From the NCBI GenBank assembly GCA_007134175.1, contig SLLF01000334.1, positions 1 through 7,984 on the forward strand: a DNA stretch of 7,984 nt, read 5' to 3'. The translations under genes were made by a program, and so were the position numbers. This document shows positions 1 through 6,549 of this stretch, one piece after another. Each line of letters begins with the position of its first letter. Position 1 is the first letter of the stretch. Origin of the DNA: Kiritimatiellia bacterium (GTDB lineage Bacteria > Verrucomicrobiota > Kiritimatiellia > SLAD01). The notes under the pieces were generated by a model. The model saw only the letters and a list, made by a program, of their open reading frames with translations. It ran no database searches and was not told the DNA's origin.

Positions 1-732
1 ATTGAGCTTGATGTACTCCTGTTGCGGATGTTTGCGGCCGCCCTGGGGCGGGATGTTGGCAACGGTTCCTTCCAGAATCTTGAGTAGCGCTTGTTGAACC
101 CCTTCGCCGGACACATCGCGCGTGATGGAGACGTTTTCGGTTTTGCGGCCGATCTTGTCAATTTCATCAATATAGATGATGCCGCGCTCCGCGCGTTCGA
201 CGTTGAATTCAGCCGCTTGTAATAGGCGCAACAGGATGTTTTCCACATCTTCACCCACGTAGCCGGCCTCGGTCAGCGTGGTGGCGTCGGCAATGCTGAA
301 GGGGACATCCAGGATGCGGGCCAGTGATCGGGCCAACAGCGTCTTGCCGGTGCCGGTGGGGCCGATCATCAGGATATTGCTCTTTTCCAGATCCACATCC
401 TCGTCCTCGCTACCCTGCTTGGAGGTCTGGCTGATCTTATGCTTCAGCCGTTTGTAGTGGTTGTGGACCGCCACGGAAAAGACCTTCTTGGCTTGGTCCT
501 GGCCGATGACGTAGTCGTCCAGTTGCGCCTTTATATCGTGGGGTTTGGGCACTTTCAAAGCGGGCACCCGCGGTCGGGCAGGATCGCGCTGCGGCGATTC
601 CTGATCCATCAAGGACTGGCACAGGTCGATGCATTGATTGCAGATCCAGACCCCGGGTCCGGCAATCAATCGATCCACTTCATTCTGCAGTTTCCCGCAA
701 AATGAACATTTTGGTAGTCCCGTGCGCGCCAT
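1..732 (-). CDS. clpX: ATP-dependent Clp protease ATP-binding subunit ClpX (N-terminal 244 residues, cut by window edge)
   Basis: ClpX is the AAA+ unfoldase that recognises tagged or misfolded proteins and threads them into ClpP in the cytoplasm. The frame is open from the ATG at 732 to the left edge, giving 244 of about 420 usual residues. An N-terminal zinc-binding domain has four cysteines at 9, 12, 31 and 34. The AAA+ core shows Walker A GPTGTGKT at 124-131, the substrate-gripping pore loop GYVGED at 157-162, Walker B IIYIDEID at 185-192 and the RKH loop at 233-235. The ClpP-docking loop, sensor 2 and C-terminus lie outside the window. The start follows the clpP stop by 12 bases, and its AGGGGC ribosome site (741-746) overlaps that stop codon, so translation is probably coupled. 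No lesion is visible in the part present. The family assignment is very secure. Confidence 0.98.
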   Translation of the reverse strand, partial: MARTGLPKCSFCGKLQNEVDRLIAGPGVWICNQCIDLCQSLMDQESPQRDPARPRVPALKVPKPHDIKAQLDDYVIGQDQAKKVFSVAVHNHYKRLKHKISQTSKQGSEDEDVDLEKSNILMIGPTGTGKTLLARSLARILDVPFSIADATTLTEAGYVGEDVENILLRLLQAAEFNVERAERGIIYIDEIDKIGRKTENVSITRDVSGEGVQQALLKILEGTVANIPPQGGRKHPQQEYIKLN

Positions 733-744
733 TACGTATCGCCC

Positions 745-1374
745 CTATTTCTTTTTATCCGTTTTCGCCGCCGCTTCTTCCTTCTTGGTGACCACGGCAT
801 CGACAAGCCCATATTTACACGATTCTTCTGCACTCATGAAGAAATCGCGCTCCGTATCGCGGGCGATCATCTCCACATCCTTCTGGGTATGCTGGGCCAG
901 GATTTGGTTTAGCGTATCACGCAAGCGCAGGATCTCCTTGGCTTGTATGTGAATATCGGAGGCCTGCCCCTGCACCCCGCCCCAGGGTTGGTGGATCATG
1001 ATGCGGGCGTTCGGCAGGGCAAATCGTTTGCCCGGTGCCCCCGCCGCCAGCAGCACCGCGCCCATGCTGGCCGCCTGGCCAACGCAGTAGGTGGTGACAT
1101 CGCATTTCAAGAACTGCATCGTGTCGTAGATCGCCAGTCCCGCCGTAACCGAACCACCCGGCGAATTGATATACAAACTGACGTCCTTCTCCGCATCTTC
1201 CCCCTGCAGAAACAACATCTGCGCCACAATCAGGTTGGCGATATCATCGGAGATTGAGGTCCCAATGAAAATGATGCGCTCCTTCAGCAGGCGCGAGAAA
1301 ATATCGTAGGCGCGCTCCCCGCGGCTGGTCTGTTCCACCACCATGGGGACTAGAAACTGGTTGGCTGTCGACAT
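745..1374 (-). CDS. clpP: ATP-dependent Clp protease proteolytic subunit ClpP
   Basis: ClpP is the serine peptidase that forms a tetradecameric chamber and degrades proteins delivered by ClpX. The protein has 209 residues, close to the family norm. The catalytic triad is visible as Ser103 in GQAASMGA, His128 in [10 protein letters not shown] and Asp177 in DTERDFF. Its spacing (25 and 49 residues) is the same as in the Escherichia coli enzyme. The oxyanion-loop motif SPGGSV is at 71-76. The start at 1374 lies 3 bases after the tig stop and is served by AAGGAG (1384-1389) inside the end of tig. The last dozen residues form a charged Lys/Glu/Ala tail ([13 protein letters not shown]) beyond the conserved fold. 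The three genes tig, clpP and clpX form one operon, the classical arrangement. Confidence 0.98.
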   Translation of the reverse strand: MSTANQFLVPMVVEQTSRGERAYDIFSRLLKERIIFIGTSISDDIANLIVAQMLFLQGEDAEKDVSLYINSPGGSVTAGLAIYDTMQFLKCDVTTYCVGQAASMGAVLLAAGAPGKRFALPNARIMIHQPWGGVQGQASDIHIQAKEILRLRDTLNQILAQHTQKDVEMIARDTERDFFMSAEESCKYGLVDAVVTKKEEAAAKTDKKK

Positions 1375-1377
1375 CGG

Positions 1378-2703
1378 TTATTTCTCCTTTTTGTCCGCGT
1401 CTGGCGTTTCGCTAATCTGGGCCTGCTCCAGCAGGAAGTCAATGACCAGTGACCGGCGCAGCTCGGCCACCACATTATCCAGGGCCTCATTCTTCTTCAA
1501 CTCCGCCCGCAACTTGTCGGACGGCATGGCATAGCGAGTGGCCAATTGATCGATATGGGTCCGGATCTGGGCCGCCGTGGGTTCGATCGCTTCCTTTGCG
1601 GCGACCTGGTCGAGGACAAACTGCGCTTTAACCCGTTGCTCTGCCCCGCGAGTCGCGGTTTGCATAATTTCGTCTTTGTGCTCGACCAGCATGTTTTCCT
1701 GGGCGCCGCGTGATTGCTGGTCGCGCACAATCTGTTCCACAATTTGCTGCGTTTCGCGCGCGGTCCGGGACGGCGGCAGGTCCATCTCAATCTGGTTGGC
1801 AATGTGGTCGACCACCGCGTTGCGCAGTCGCCCGGTTTCCCGGCTTTCCGCTCCCGCTTGGAGATCGGATCGAATGCGTTCCCGCAATTCAGCCTCGTCC
1901 TTGATGCCCAGCTTCTCGAAGAACGCCGCATCCAGTTCCGGCAATTTCTTATCGCGAATGTTCTTAATGTCCACAAAGTAGGTCGCCTGCTTGCCGCGCA
2001 ACTCCGCTGCGGCAAAATCGTCGCCGAAATCGACTTGGATCTGCTTCTTTTCACCCACTTTGGCACCGACGAGTCCATCGGCGAATTCCGGCAGGAAGGC
2101 GTTTTCGTCGGCCCGTACCCAGAAATCTTCGCGCTTGCCGAGGCCCTTGGTGTTGGCGCTGATATCGTCGATGGGTTGGCCGTCAGAGACCCCCTCGTAA
2201 TCCACCTGTACCAGGTCGCCCCGCGCGACCGGTCTATCGCTGACCTCTTCGAACGTCGCAAATTGTTGCTGGAACCGGTCGATCGTCTCGTCTACCTGTT
2301 CATCCGTTACCGGTGCCACCTTGCGGGTCAACGGTATGCCCTTGTATTCCGGTAGCGTGAAGTCCGGGGCCACCTCGACGGTAATGGACAACTGGCACGG
2401 CTCGCCGACCGTAATGTTCGGCTCCTCCAAATCCAGCACTTGCAGCACCTCCAGTTTGTGCTCCTTAACGGCCTGCTGGTAGCCTTCCGGTATCAAGCGG
2501 TCGCGCAGATCCTTAATGATAGACTTGGCGTACTGCTTTTCGACCACCTTCACAGGGGCCTTGCCCGGCCGGAACCCTTTCACGCGGGCGACTTTGCTGT
2601 ATTCGGTCAGTACGTTATGGTAATCGGCCTGCACCTTGTCCGCCGGCCATTCGACCTTGATTTTCTTCCGGCAAGTGCCGGCATCCTCTATAACCGCCTT
2701 CAT
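1378..2703 (-). CDS. tig: Trigger factor (ribosome-associated chaperone and peptidyl-prolyl isomerase)
   Basis: Trigger factor binds near the ribosome exit tunnel, shields nascent chains and has peptidyl-prolyl cis-trans isomerase activity. The protein has 441 residues, close to the usual 430-450. The N-terminal ribosome-binding domain carries the signature loop GFRPGKAP at 43-50, the same position as in Escherichia coli. The FKBP-like domain spans about 155-250, with RGDLVQVDYEG near 161-171 and FLPEFADGLVGAKVGE near 203-218. The rest is the helical chaperone arm, rich in Glu, Gln and Arg. The start ATG at 2703 has AAGGA six bases upstream and a good promoter (2743-2771). It is the first gene of the operon and is followed by clpP after 3 bases. 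No defects are seen, in sharp contrast to the genes directly upstream. Confidence 0.97.
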   Translation of the reverse strand: MKAVIEDAGTCRKKIKVEWPADKVQADYHNVLTEYSKVARVKGFRPGKAPVKVVEKQYAKSIIKDLRDRLIPEGYQQAVKEHKLEVLQVLDLEEPNITVGEPCQLSITVEVAPDFTLPEYKGIPLTRKVAPVTDEQVDETIDRFQQQFATFEEVSDRPVARGDLVQVDYEGVSDGQPIDDISANTKGLGKREDFWVRADENAFLPEFADGLVGAKVGEKKQIQVDFGDDFAAAELRGKQATYFVDIKNIRDKKLPELDAAFFEKLGIKDEAELRERIRSDLQAGAESRETGRLRNAVVDHIANQIEMDLPPSRTARETQQIVEQIVRDQQSRGAQENMLVEHKDEIMQTATRGAEQRVKAQFVLDQVAAKEAIEPTAAQIRTHIDQLATRYAMPSDKLRAELKKNEALDNVVAELRRSLVIDFLLEQAQISETPDADKKEK

Positions 2704-2742
2704 ACACGATCCTTCTTATCGGGGGGTTGGAACAAAGGGCGA

Positions 2743-2771
2743 ACGATAAACCCGCCGGGCCGTGCCGTCAA
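2743..2771 (-). promoter_or_regulatory. Sigma70-type promoter of the tig-clpP-clpX operon
   Basis: On the minus strand TTGACG (2766-2771) is followed after exactly 17 bases by TATCGT (2743-2748). These match 5 of 6 and 4 of 6 consensus positions. Transcription would begin near 2736, leaving a leader of about 33 bases before the tig ATG. The -35 box contains the TGA stop of the decayed upstream gene, so this promoter would be kept even if the upstream locus is lost. The boxes are seen directly. Their activity is inferred. Confidence 0.6.
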
Positions 2772-3333
2772 GCCCCGCTCCGCACGAGCCCGGCAATATC
2801 ATCGCCGATACCGGTCGGGTTGCTGTTGCGCGCTTTGGTTTCCAGGGCCGTGACCAGTGTCCGGGCCGGTTGGCCTTGCGCCGTGAGTTCCAGCAGCCGC
2901 AGAATGGTTTCATCCACCTGTCCCCCGTAGGCCAACATGCCGGGCGACTGTAGCTTAATGATCTGACGTTGCGAATTTGAACGGAGCTCCATTTGAACGC
3001 CCGCACTGAGCCCGGCCGCCGGGATAAAAACAGTGTCCAAGAGGGCGTCGTTATCGGGGGGGTCTGGCGCAGCCATGTTTCATTGTGCATGACCGTTTCA
3101 ATATCCCGGCCGGCTTGCGGGTGGAAGGTGCGGAGCTGTCGCGCAATCCAGCCGATCCCGCAACCGGCTTCCAGCAGATGCGGCTGGGTAACGGGCGGTA
3201 TCTGGTGGTTTAGCTGCCGCGTGGAGGGGCCGACGCTCATGACCCAGTCGTGTTCGGGCGCGGCTTGCAGGTGTGGGAAATCCGCTGCTAACCATTCCCC
3301 GTCTTGCGGGGTAATCTGGAGGGATAAAATCAC
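2768..3333 (-). pseudogene. Frameshifted gene of unknown function, methyltransferase-like motif in its N-terminal part
   Basis: Two overlapping minus-strand frames look like one protein. The first can start at GTG 3333, just behind GGAGG within the glpD remnant. It reads through EHDWVMSVGPSTRQL to HLLEAGCGIGWIARQL. The second covers 3076-2768 and ends with VDETILRLLELTAQGQP and a TGA. They would join into about 188 residues if the run of seven C (minus strand; 3056-3062) held one more base. LEAGCGIGW fits motif I (E/DxGxGxG) of class I SAM-dependent methyltransferases, but too little follows it for a full methyltransferase fold, so a deletion or another family is possible. The C-terminal part vaguely recalls a PqqD-like winged helix. 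The upstream junction with glpD is near 3323. The second frame alone (102 residues from ATG 3076) could be a real small gene, but no good ribosome site precedes it. I do not recognise the family. Confidence 0.45.
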
Positions 3334-4033
3334 GCTCCTCCTGCAAGGCCCGTGGCTCCATCGAGGGTTCTTGAAGGGGGGTGTCGGTTGTGCCCACCAC
3401 CACTTTGTCATGCCAAGGCACGCCGAAAAGCACGCGACCGTCGGCCGTTTTGGGGATCATAACCGCTGCTTCGCCCGGCAAGAATTCCTTAGGTAGCACG
3501 ATGTGAATGCCCTGACTTAGCGCGATAATTTCTTTGGCTTCCGGGTCATCTTGCATGCGCAAATCATCGACAAACACCCCAGTGGCATTGATCACGGACC
3601 GGCCACGGATCTCGTGGGTCTCCCCGCTTTCTGCATCCCTCGCCAGCACGCCATGCACTTGATTCTCTTCTTTGATGAGCCCTACGCATTTCATGTAGTT
3701 GACTACGCATGCCCCGCATCCCGCGGCGGTCTGCGTCAGGTTGATGGCCAGTCGGGCATCATCAAATTGACCGTCATGATAACGCACCCCGCCGTGCACC
3801 AGCTTGGTACTTCGGCTTGAGGTTGCGGCGGCAAAGGCCGCCTGTTCCATGAGCAGCACCCGATGACCGCGGGAAGCACCGTCCACGGCGGTGCCCAGCC
3901 CCGTCGCCCTGCCGCCCACAATAATCATGTCAAACGGCTCTTCCTGATTCTTGATTTGATCCAGTGCCAATTCGCGATTCATTAACTGTTTGCTTCCGTA
4001 ATGGTTTTCTCCAACGCCCACCTGCTTCTTCAT
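3098..4033 (-). pseudogene. glpD: Glycerol-3-phosphate dehydrogenase remnant (internal deletion, lost C-terminal half)
   Basis: GlpD is an FAD enzyme at the membrane that oxidises glycerol 3-phosphate to dihydroxyacetone phosphate and passes electrons to quinone. The reading frame has about 311 residues against a usual 500-550. FDMIIVGGRATGLG, SSRSTKLVHGGVRY, YHDGQFDDARLAINL, VINATGVFVDD and VVVGTTDTP are clear GlpD blocks. Between Tyr85 and His86 (near 3779) about 100 residues are missing without loss of frame. The third glycine of the dinucleotide-binding GxGxxG loop is Arg42 (AGG, one base from GGG). Homology stops at EERDFI near 3323. The rest, to the stop at 3098, is unrelated and shadows the next gene, so the C-terminal half is gone. 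ATG 4033 is chosen for its GGAGG (4041-4045). ATG 3982 (MNRELALDQI) is closer to typical GlpD starts. The product is very unlikely to be active. Confidence 0.9.
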
Positions 4034-4040
4034 CTCCGCG

Positions 4041-4045
4041 CCTCC
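4041..4045 (-). promoter_or_regulatory. Ribosome binding site favouring the 4033 start of the glpD remnant
   Basis: GGAGG on the minus strand lies seven bases before ATG 4033, between the glpK stop (4056) and glpD. The alternative ATG at 3982 has only a weak, distant GGAAG. This suggests the ancestral glpD began at 4033 and was translated from a glpK-glpD message. Confidence 0.6.
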
Positions 4046-4055
4046 CGTGCTCCTT

Positions 4056-4751
4056 TCACTCGTCCCGCTCATTCAGCCAGTTCTTCGACCGACCGATGGC
4101 CTGTTGCCATTTCTCCAGAAACGGCCGCATGTCGTCGCTGGCTTTCTGTGGTTTGTACCGTTTCCCCTCCTGCCAGTTCTTGAGAATTTCATCCCGGTCC
4201 TTCCAGTATTCAACAGCCAGACCGGCCAGATAGGCGGCTCCCAGCGCGGTCGTCTCAATACACTTCGGGTGAACAACTTATGCCTGAACCAAGTCGGCCT
4301 GAAACGGCATCAGCGGTCGGCTTCTGGAGGCTCCGCCGTCCACCCGCAACTCTTTGAGGGTGATACCGCTGTCTTTCTCCATCGCCTGCATCAGATCGTA
4401 GGACTGCAACGCGATCGACTCCAGCGCCGCCCGGCAAAAATGGGCCCGGTTGGTTCCACGGGTCATACCGAAGCAAGCGCCCCGCGCCGCCGGATCCCAG
4501 TGCGGGGCGCCCAGTCCCGCAAAGGCGGGCATCAGATAGAGACCGCCCGCATCTTCCACGGATTCCGTCAGCCGGTCGCACTCCTGCGCCGACTCGATAA
4601 TCCGCAGCTCATCCCGCAGCCACTGAATAACCGCGCCACCGATAAACACCGATCCCTCCAAGGCGTATTCCGTCACCCCGTTCACTTTCCAGGCAATCGT
4701 GGTCAGCAGGTTATTTTTGGAGGGGACCGCCTCGGTACCGGTAGCACGCAA
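4056..4751 (-). pseudogene. glpK: Glycerol kinase remnant (no N-terminal half, in-frame TAA)
   Basis: Glycerol kinase phosphorylates glycerol to glycerol 3-phosphate, the GlpD substrate. Only the C-terminal part (about 230 of 500 residues) is present. Clear blocks are [43 protein letters not shown] and [11 protein letters not shown]. The coding frame is broken by TAA at 4278-4280. It then continues in the same frame through IETTALGAAYLAGLAV to a normal TGA at 4056-4058. One base change (GAA to TAA) would explain the stop. Homology begins abruptly near 4747, just behind an in-frame TAG and 30 bases from the end of the lipoprotein gene. The FGGY-type N-terminal ATPase lobe and its phosphate loops were therefore deleted. 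MPFQAD in place of the usual MQFQAD, and the preceding SRSRP, hint at further point decay. It sits 22 bases upstream of glpD, the usual partner. Confidence 0.92.
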
Positions 4752-4777
4752 CGGATTCTACCCCGAAGGGGCTCGAT

Positions 4778-5239
4778 TCAGTACCGATATACGCCTTTTT
4801 GCAGCGCATCGCGGAAGGCCGCAATAATTTTGGTGGCACGAATCGTAGCGCCGCTGTAACCGTCCACTTGCGTTTGCACGATGGGCCCCGGTGCGTAGAG
4901 GTCGGCCAGATGGTCTGCCAGGCGCTTCCCGACCAAATGTTGCAGGGCTTCTTCATATTGCTGGATGACGGAGCGATAAGGTTCCCGCTCAGTGGTCCAA
5001 TCGTATTGCGGCTCGATGCCCACCAAGTGACGGTATGCGACTTCGGTCACGATGCCGTTTTCCAGCGTGAACTGCACATTGACCTGGATCAGGCCGCGAT
5101 CAATGAAGGCTCCGCGATAGGTTCCGTCTTCATGCTGGAAGCGCTCGGAATTGACGAATGCGCCTGGCTCGCGGCAGGCCGTCAGCAAAGGCAACACGAT
5201 AATGAATATGACCCGTGTGGTTCGTTGGAACGAATTCAT
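4778..5239 (-). CDS. FMN-binding domain lipoprotein
   Basis: A small exported protein of 153 residues. The N-terminus has Arg residues, a hydrophobic stretch (VIFIIVLPLL) and a lipobox LTAC with Cys22, so it should be cleaved by signal peptidase II and anchored as a lipoprotein. The mature part resembles the FMN_bind domain of RnfG/NqrC-type proteins. The motif DGYSGAT ends at Thr132, the position where ApbE flavin transferases attach FMN through a phosphoester in this family. The start at 5239 is preferred over the adjacent ATG 5242 because AAAGGAG (5246-5252) then lies six rather than three bases away. The likely role is extracytoplasmic electron transfer or flavin carriage; the partner is unknown. 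No apbE or rnf/nqr gene is in view. The gene appears intact although the deletion that removed the front of glpK ends about 30 bases downstream. Confidence 0.8.
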   Translation of the reverse strand: MNSFQRTTRVIFIIVLPLLTACREPGAFVNSERFQHEDGTYRGAFIDRGLIQVNVQFTLENGIVTEVAYRHLVGIEPQYDWTTEREPYRSVIQQYEEALQHLVGKRLADHLADLYAPGPIVQTQVDGYSGATIRATKIIAAFRDALQKGVYRY

Positions 5240-5367
5240 CATAGTCTCCTTTCCGCGTATCGTGGGTTCCATCCGCGACTTTGCACATGCATGATCGTTT
5301 GGCAACACTTATAGGGTAGCCCTGAAACAGGCTTGCACTGTCGACTAAAGGAGGAGACCCTCGCCAA

Positions 5368-5445
5368 ATGGAGAAAGGAGATTGGCCGGCTGCTGGACCC
5401 GGCCTGTGGCCCCCCCATGGTGAAGGAGGGAACAACGAGTCATGA
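5368..5445 (+). CDS. Possible 25-residue leader ORF
   Basis: The ATG at 5368 opens a short frame beginning MEKGDWPAAGPGLWPP and ending NNES. A strong AAAGGAGG stands at 5347-5354, but 13 bases away, which is long. Its TGA overlaps the ATG of the next small ORF as ATGA, a typical coupling arrangement. There is no recognisable domain, and composition is rich in Pro and Gly. It may be chance. I list it because of the ribosome site and the ATGA junction. Confidence 0.2.
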   Translation: MEKGDWPAAGPGLWPPHGEGGNNES

Positions 5446-5564
5446 TGGCGCGGAGTTACACGCCCGCCATGAGACGTCGGATAGCAAGCATGCGGAACCC
5501 CTCTGCGGAATACGCACCGGAAAAAACGGTCGTTGTGATGATAGGTTCCAGCAGTCGTGCGTGA
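5442..5564 (+). CDS. Possible 40-residue small ORF ahead of the ABC transporter
   Basis: It starts at ATG 5442 (or 5445), overlapping the stop of the preceding tiny ORF. The product begins MMARSYTPAMRRRIASMRN and ends in VVVMIGSSSRA. It is basic at the front with a short hydrophobic stretch near the end. The TGA at 5562-5564 lies inside the GTGAGGT ribosome site of the ABC ATPase gene, seven bases before its ATG. Translation of this ORF could therefore influence the transporter. No family is recognised, and chance is a serious alternative. Confidence 0.22.
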   Translation: MMARSYTPAMRRRIASMRNPSAEYAPEKTVVVMIGSSSRA

Positions 5565-5571
5565 GGTCCAT

Positions 5572-6549
5572 ATGAACGATAAGGCGATTATAGTCCGTGG
5601 CGTGGCGAAGCGCTTTACAGCGGTCCAAGCGGTCGCGGGCATTGACTTTGAGGTGGATGAGGGCGAGTTGTTCGGCTTTCTCGGCCCGAACGGAGCGGGA
5701 AAGAGCACGACCATTAACATGCTCATCGGCTTGACCCGGCCCGATGACGGCACCATTCATATTGCCGGCATCGACTGTTCAACGAAACCCAAGGCCGCCC
5801 AGCACCTGATGGGCGTTGTGCCGGACGAGAGCAACCTCTACCCCGAGTTGACGGGATACGAAAACCTCACCTTCTGCGGATCGCTCTACGGTATGAGTAA
5901 ACACGCCCGCGCCGCCCGCGCCAGGGAACTGCTGGATCGGTTCGGCCTTGGCGAGGCTGGCGGGCGCAAGTTTGGCGGCTACTCCAAGGGCATGAAGCGC
6001 AAGCTAACCATCGCTGCGGGGATCATCCACTCGCCGCCCATCCTGTTTCTGGACGAGCCAACCACCGGCATCGATGTGGCCAGTGCCTTGCAGATTCGTC
6101 AGCTCATCGCCGACCTGAATACCGCAGGGACAACGATTTTCTTGACCACGCACTATATCGAGGAGGCCCAGCGGTTATGCCGTCGCATCGCCTTCATTGT
6201 TAAGGGGCGGATTGTCCGTATCGACACACTGGATGCGCTCATGCGTCACACGAACGGACGCCATGCGGTGCAATTCGCCGTATCCCGGGGAGCGCCCGAT
6301 TTGTGTGAAGTGCTCGCTGGCAAATGGCCGGGCCTGCGCGGCCAGGTCATCGCCGAAGATCAAATCCGCGTGGAGTCGCCGGAGCCGGTTCGCGTGGGGG
6401 CGCTGGTGCGATGGATTGAGGAGAGTGGGGTGGAGGTGTCCGAGGCGCGCCAGCTCCGGCCATCACTGGAAGATGTCTTCATCGAGATCACCGGCATCGA
6501 AGCCGACGCGATGGAGCAGGATAAAGCCGGCAAGGGAGGCGGGCAATGA
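5572..6549 (+). CDS. ABC transporter ATP-binding protein (CcmA/DrrA/NodI-type exporter)
   Basis: This is the ATPase of a drug, polysaccharide or lipid exporter-type ABC system, working with the permease encoded directly after it. It has 325 residues from ATG 5572, which has GAGG (5563-5566) in front. The GTG at 5557 is a less likely start. The A-loop Phe15, Walker A GPNGAGKST at 38-46, signature YSKGM at 137-141, Walker B ILFLDE at 157-162 and H-loop His194 in TTHYIEEA are all present. The Q-loop reads VVPDES with Asp85 where Gln is usual. After about residue 215 a C-terminal extension of some 100 residues ends with LRPSLEDVFIEITG, typical of DrrA-like proteins. The stop overlaps the permease start as ATGA. 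The substrate cannot be told from sequence alone. Confidence 0.93.
   Translation: MNDKAIIVRGVAKRFTAVQAVAGIDFEVDEGELFGFLGPNGAGKSTTINMLIGLTRPDDGTIHIAGIDCSTKPKAAQHLMGVVPDESNLYPELTGYENLTFCGSLYGMSKHARAARARELLDRFGLGEAGGRKFGGYSKGMKRKLTIAAGIIHSPPILFLDEPTTGIDVASALQIRQLIADLNTAGTTIFLTTHYIEEAQRLCRRIAFIVKGRIVRIDTLDALMRHTNGRHAVQFAVSRGAPDLCEVLAGKWPGLRGQVIAEDQIRVESPEPVRVGALVRWIEESGVEVSEARQLRPSLEDVFIEITGIEADAMEQDKAGKGGGQ

Larger units (their letters stand above)
5240..5571. other. Divergent intergenic region between lipoprotein and ABC transporter genes
   Basis: These 332 bases separate two divergent genes and should contain both promoters. For the minus strand a TATAAG-like element lies at 5308-5313 without a convincing -35 box at proper distance. 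For the plus strand I see no clear promoter. Two purine-rich ribosome-site-like stretches (AAAGGAGG at 5347-5354 and GAAGGAGGG near 5422-5430) precede the two possible tiny ORFs described separately. No RNA gene, strong terminator or repeat array is seen. Confidence 0.5.

Noticed and set aside
1497..2261. Long minus-strand open frame (254 codons) inside tig
   Set aside because: It lies wholly within trigger factor in another frame and has the Arg/Ser/Trp-rich composition of a shadow of GC-rich coding DNA.
4278..4280. Stop-codon recoding of TAA in glpK
   Set aside because: The gene also lacks its N-terminal half, and its partner glpD is broken, so a nonsense mutation in a dying gene is simpler. 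No recoding signal was recognised.
4755..4776. Small hairpin CCCC-GAA-GGGG between the lipoprotein gene and glpK as a terminator
   Set aside because: The stem is only four to five pairs and no T run follows on either strand.
2700..4780. Insertion sequence or phage as the cause of the broken glp genes
   Set aside because: No transposase, inverted terminal repeats or integrase were seen. The lesions are deletions and point changes.
4047..4859. Plus-strand open frame of 270 codons opposite glpK
   Set aside because: It is antisense to clear GlpK homology, crosses the junction with the lipoprotein gene and shows no domain.
5130..5756. Minus-strand open frame of 208 codons across the intergenic region
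   Set aside because: It runs antisense into the ABC ATPase and overlaps the lipoprotein start in another frame. Its His/Pro/Arg-rich sequence is not protein-like.
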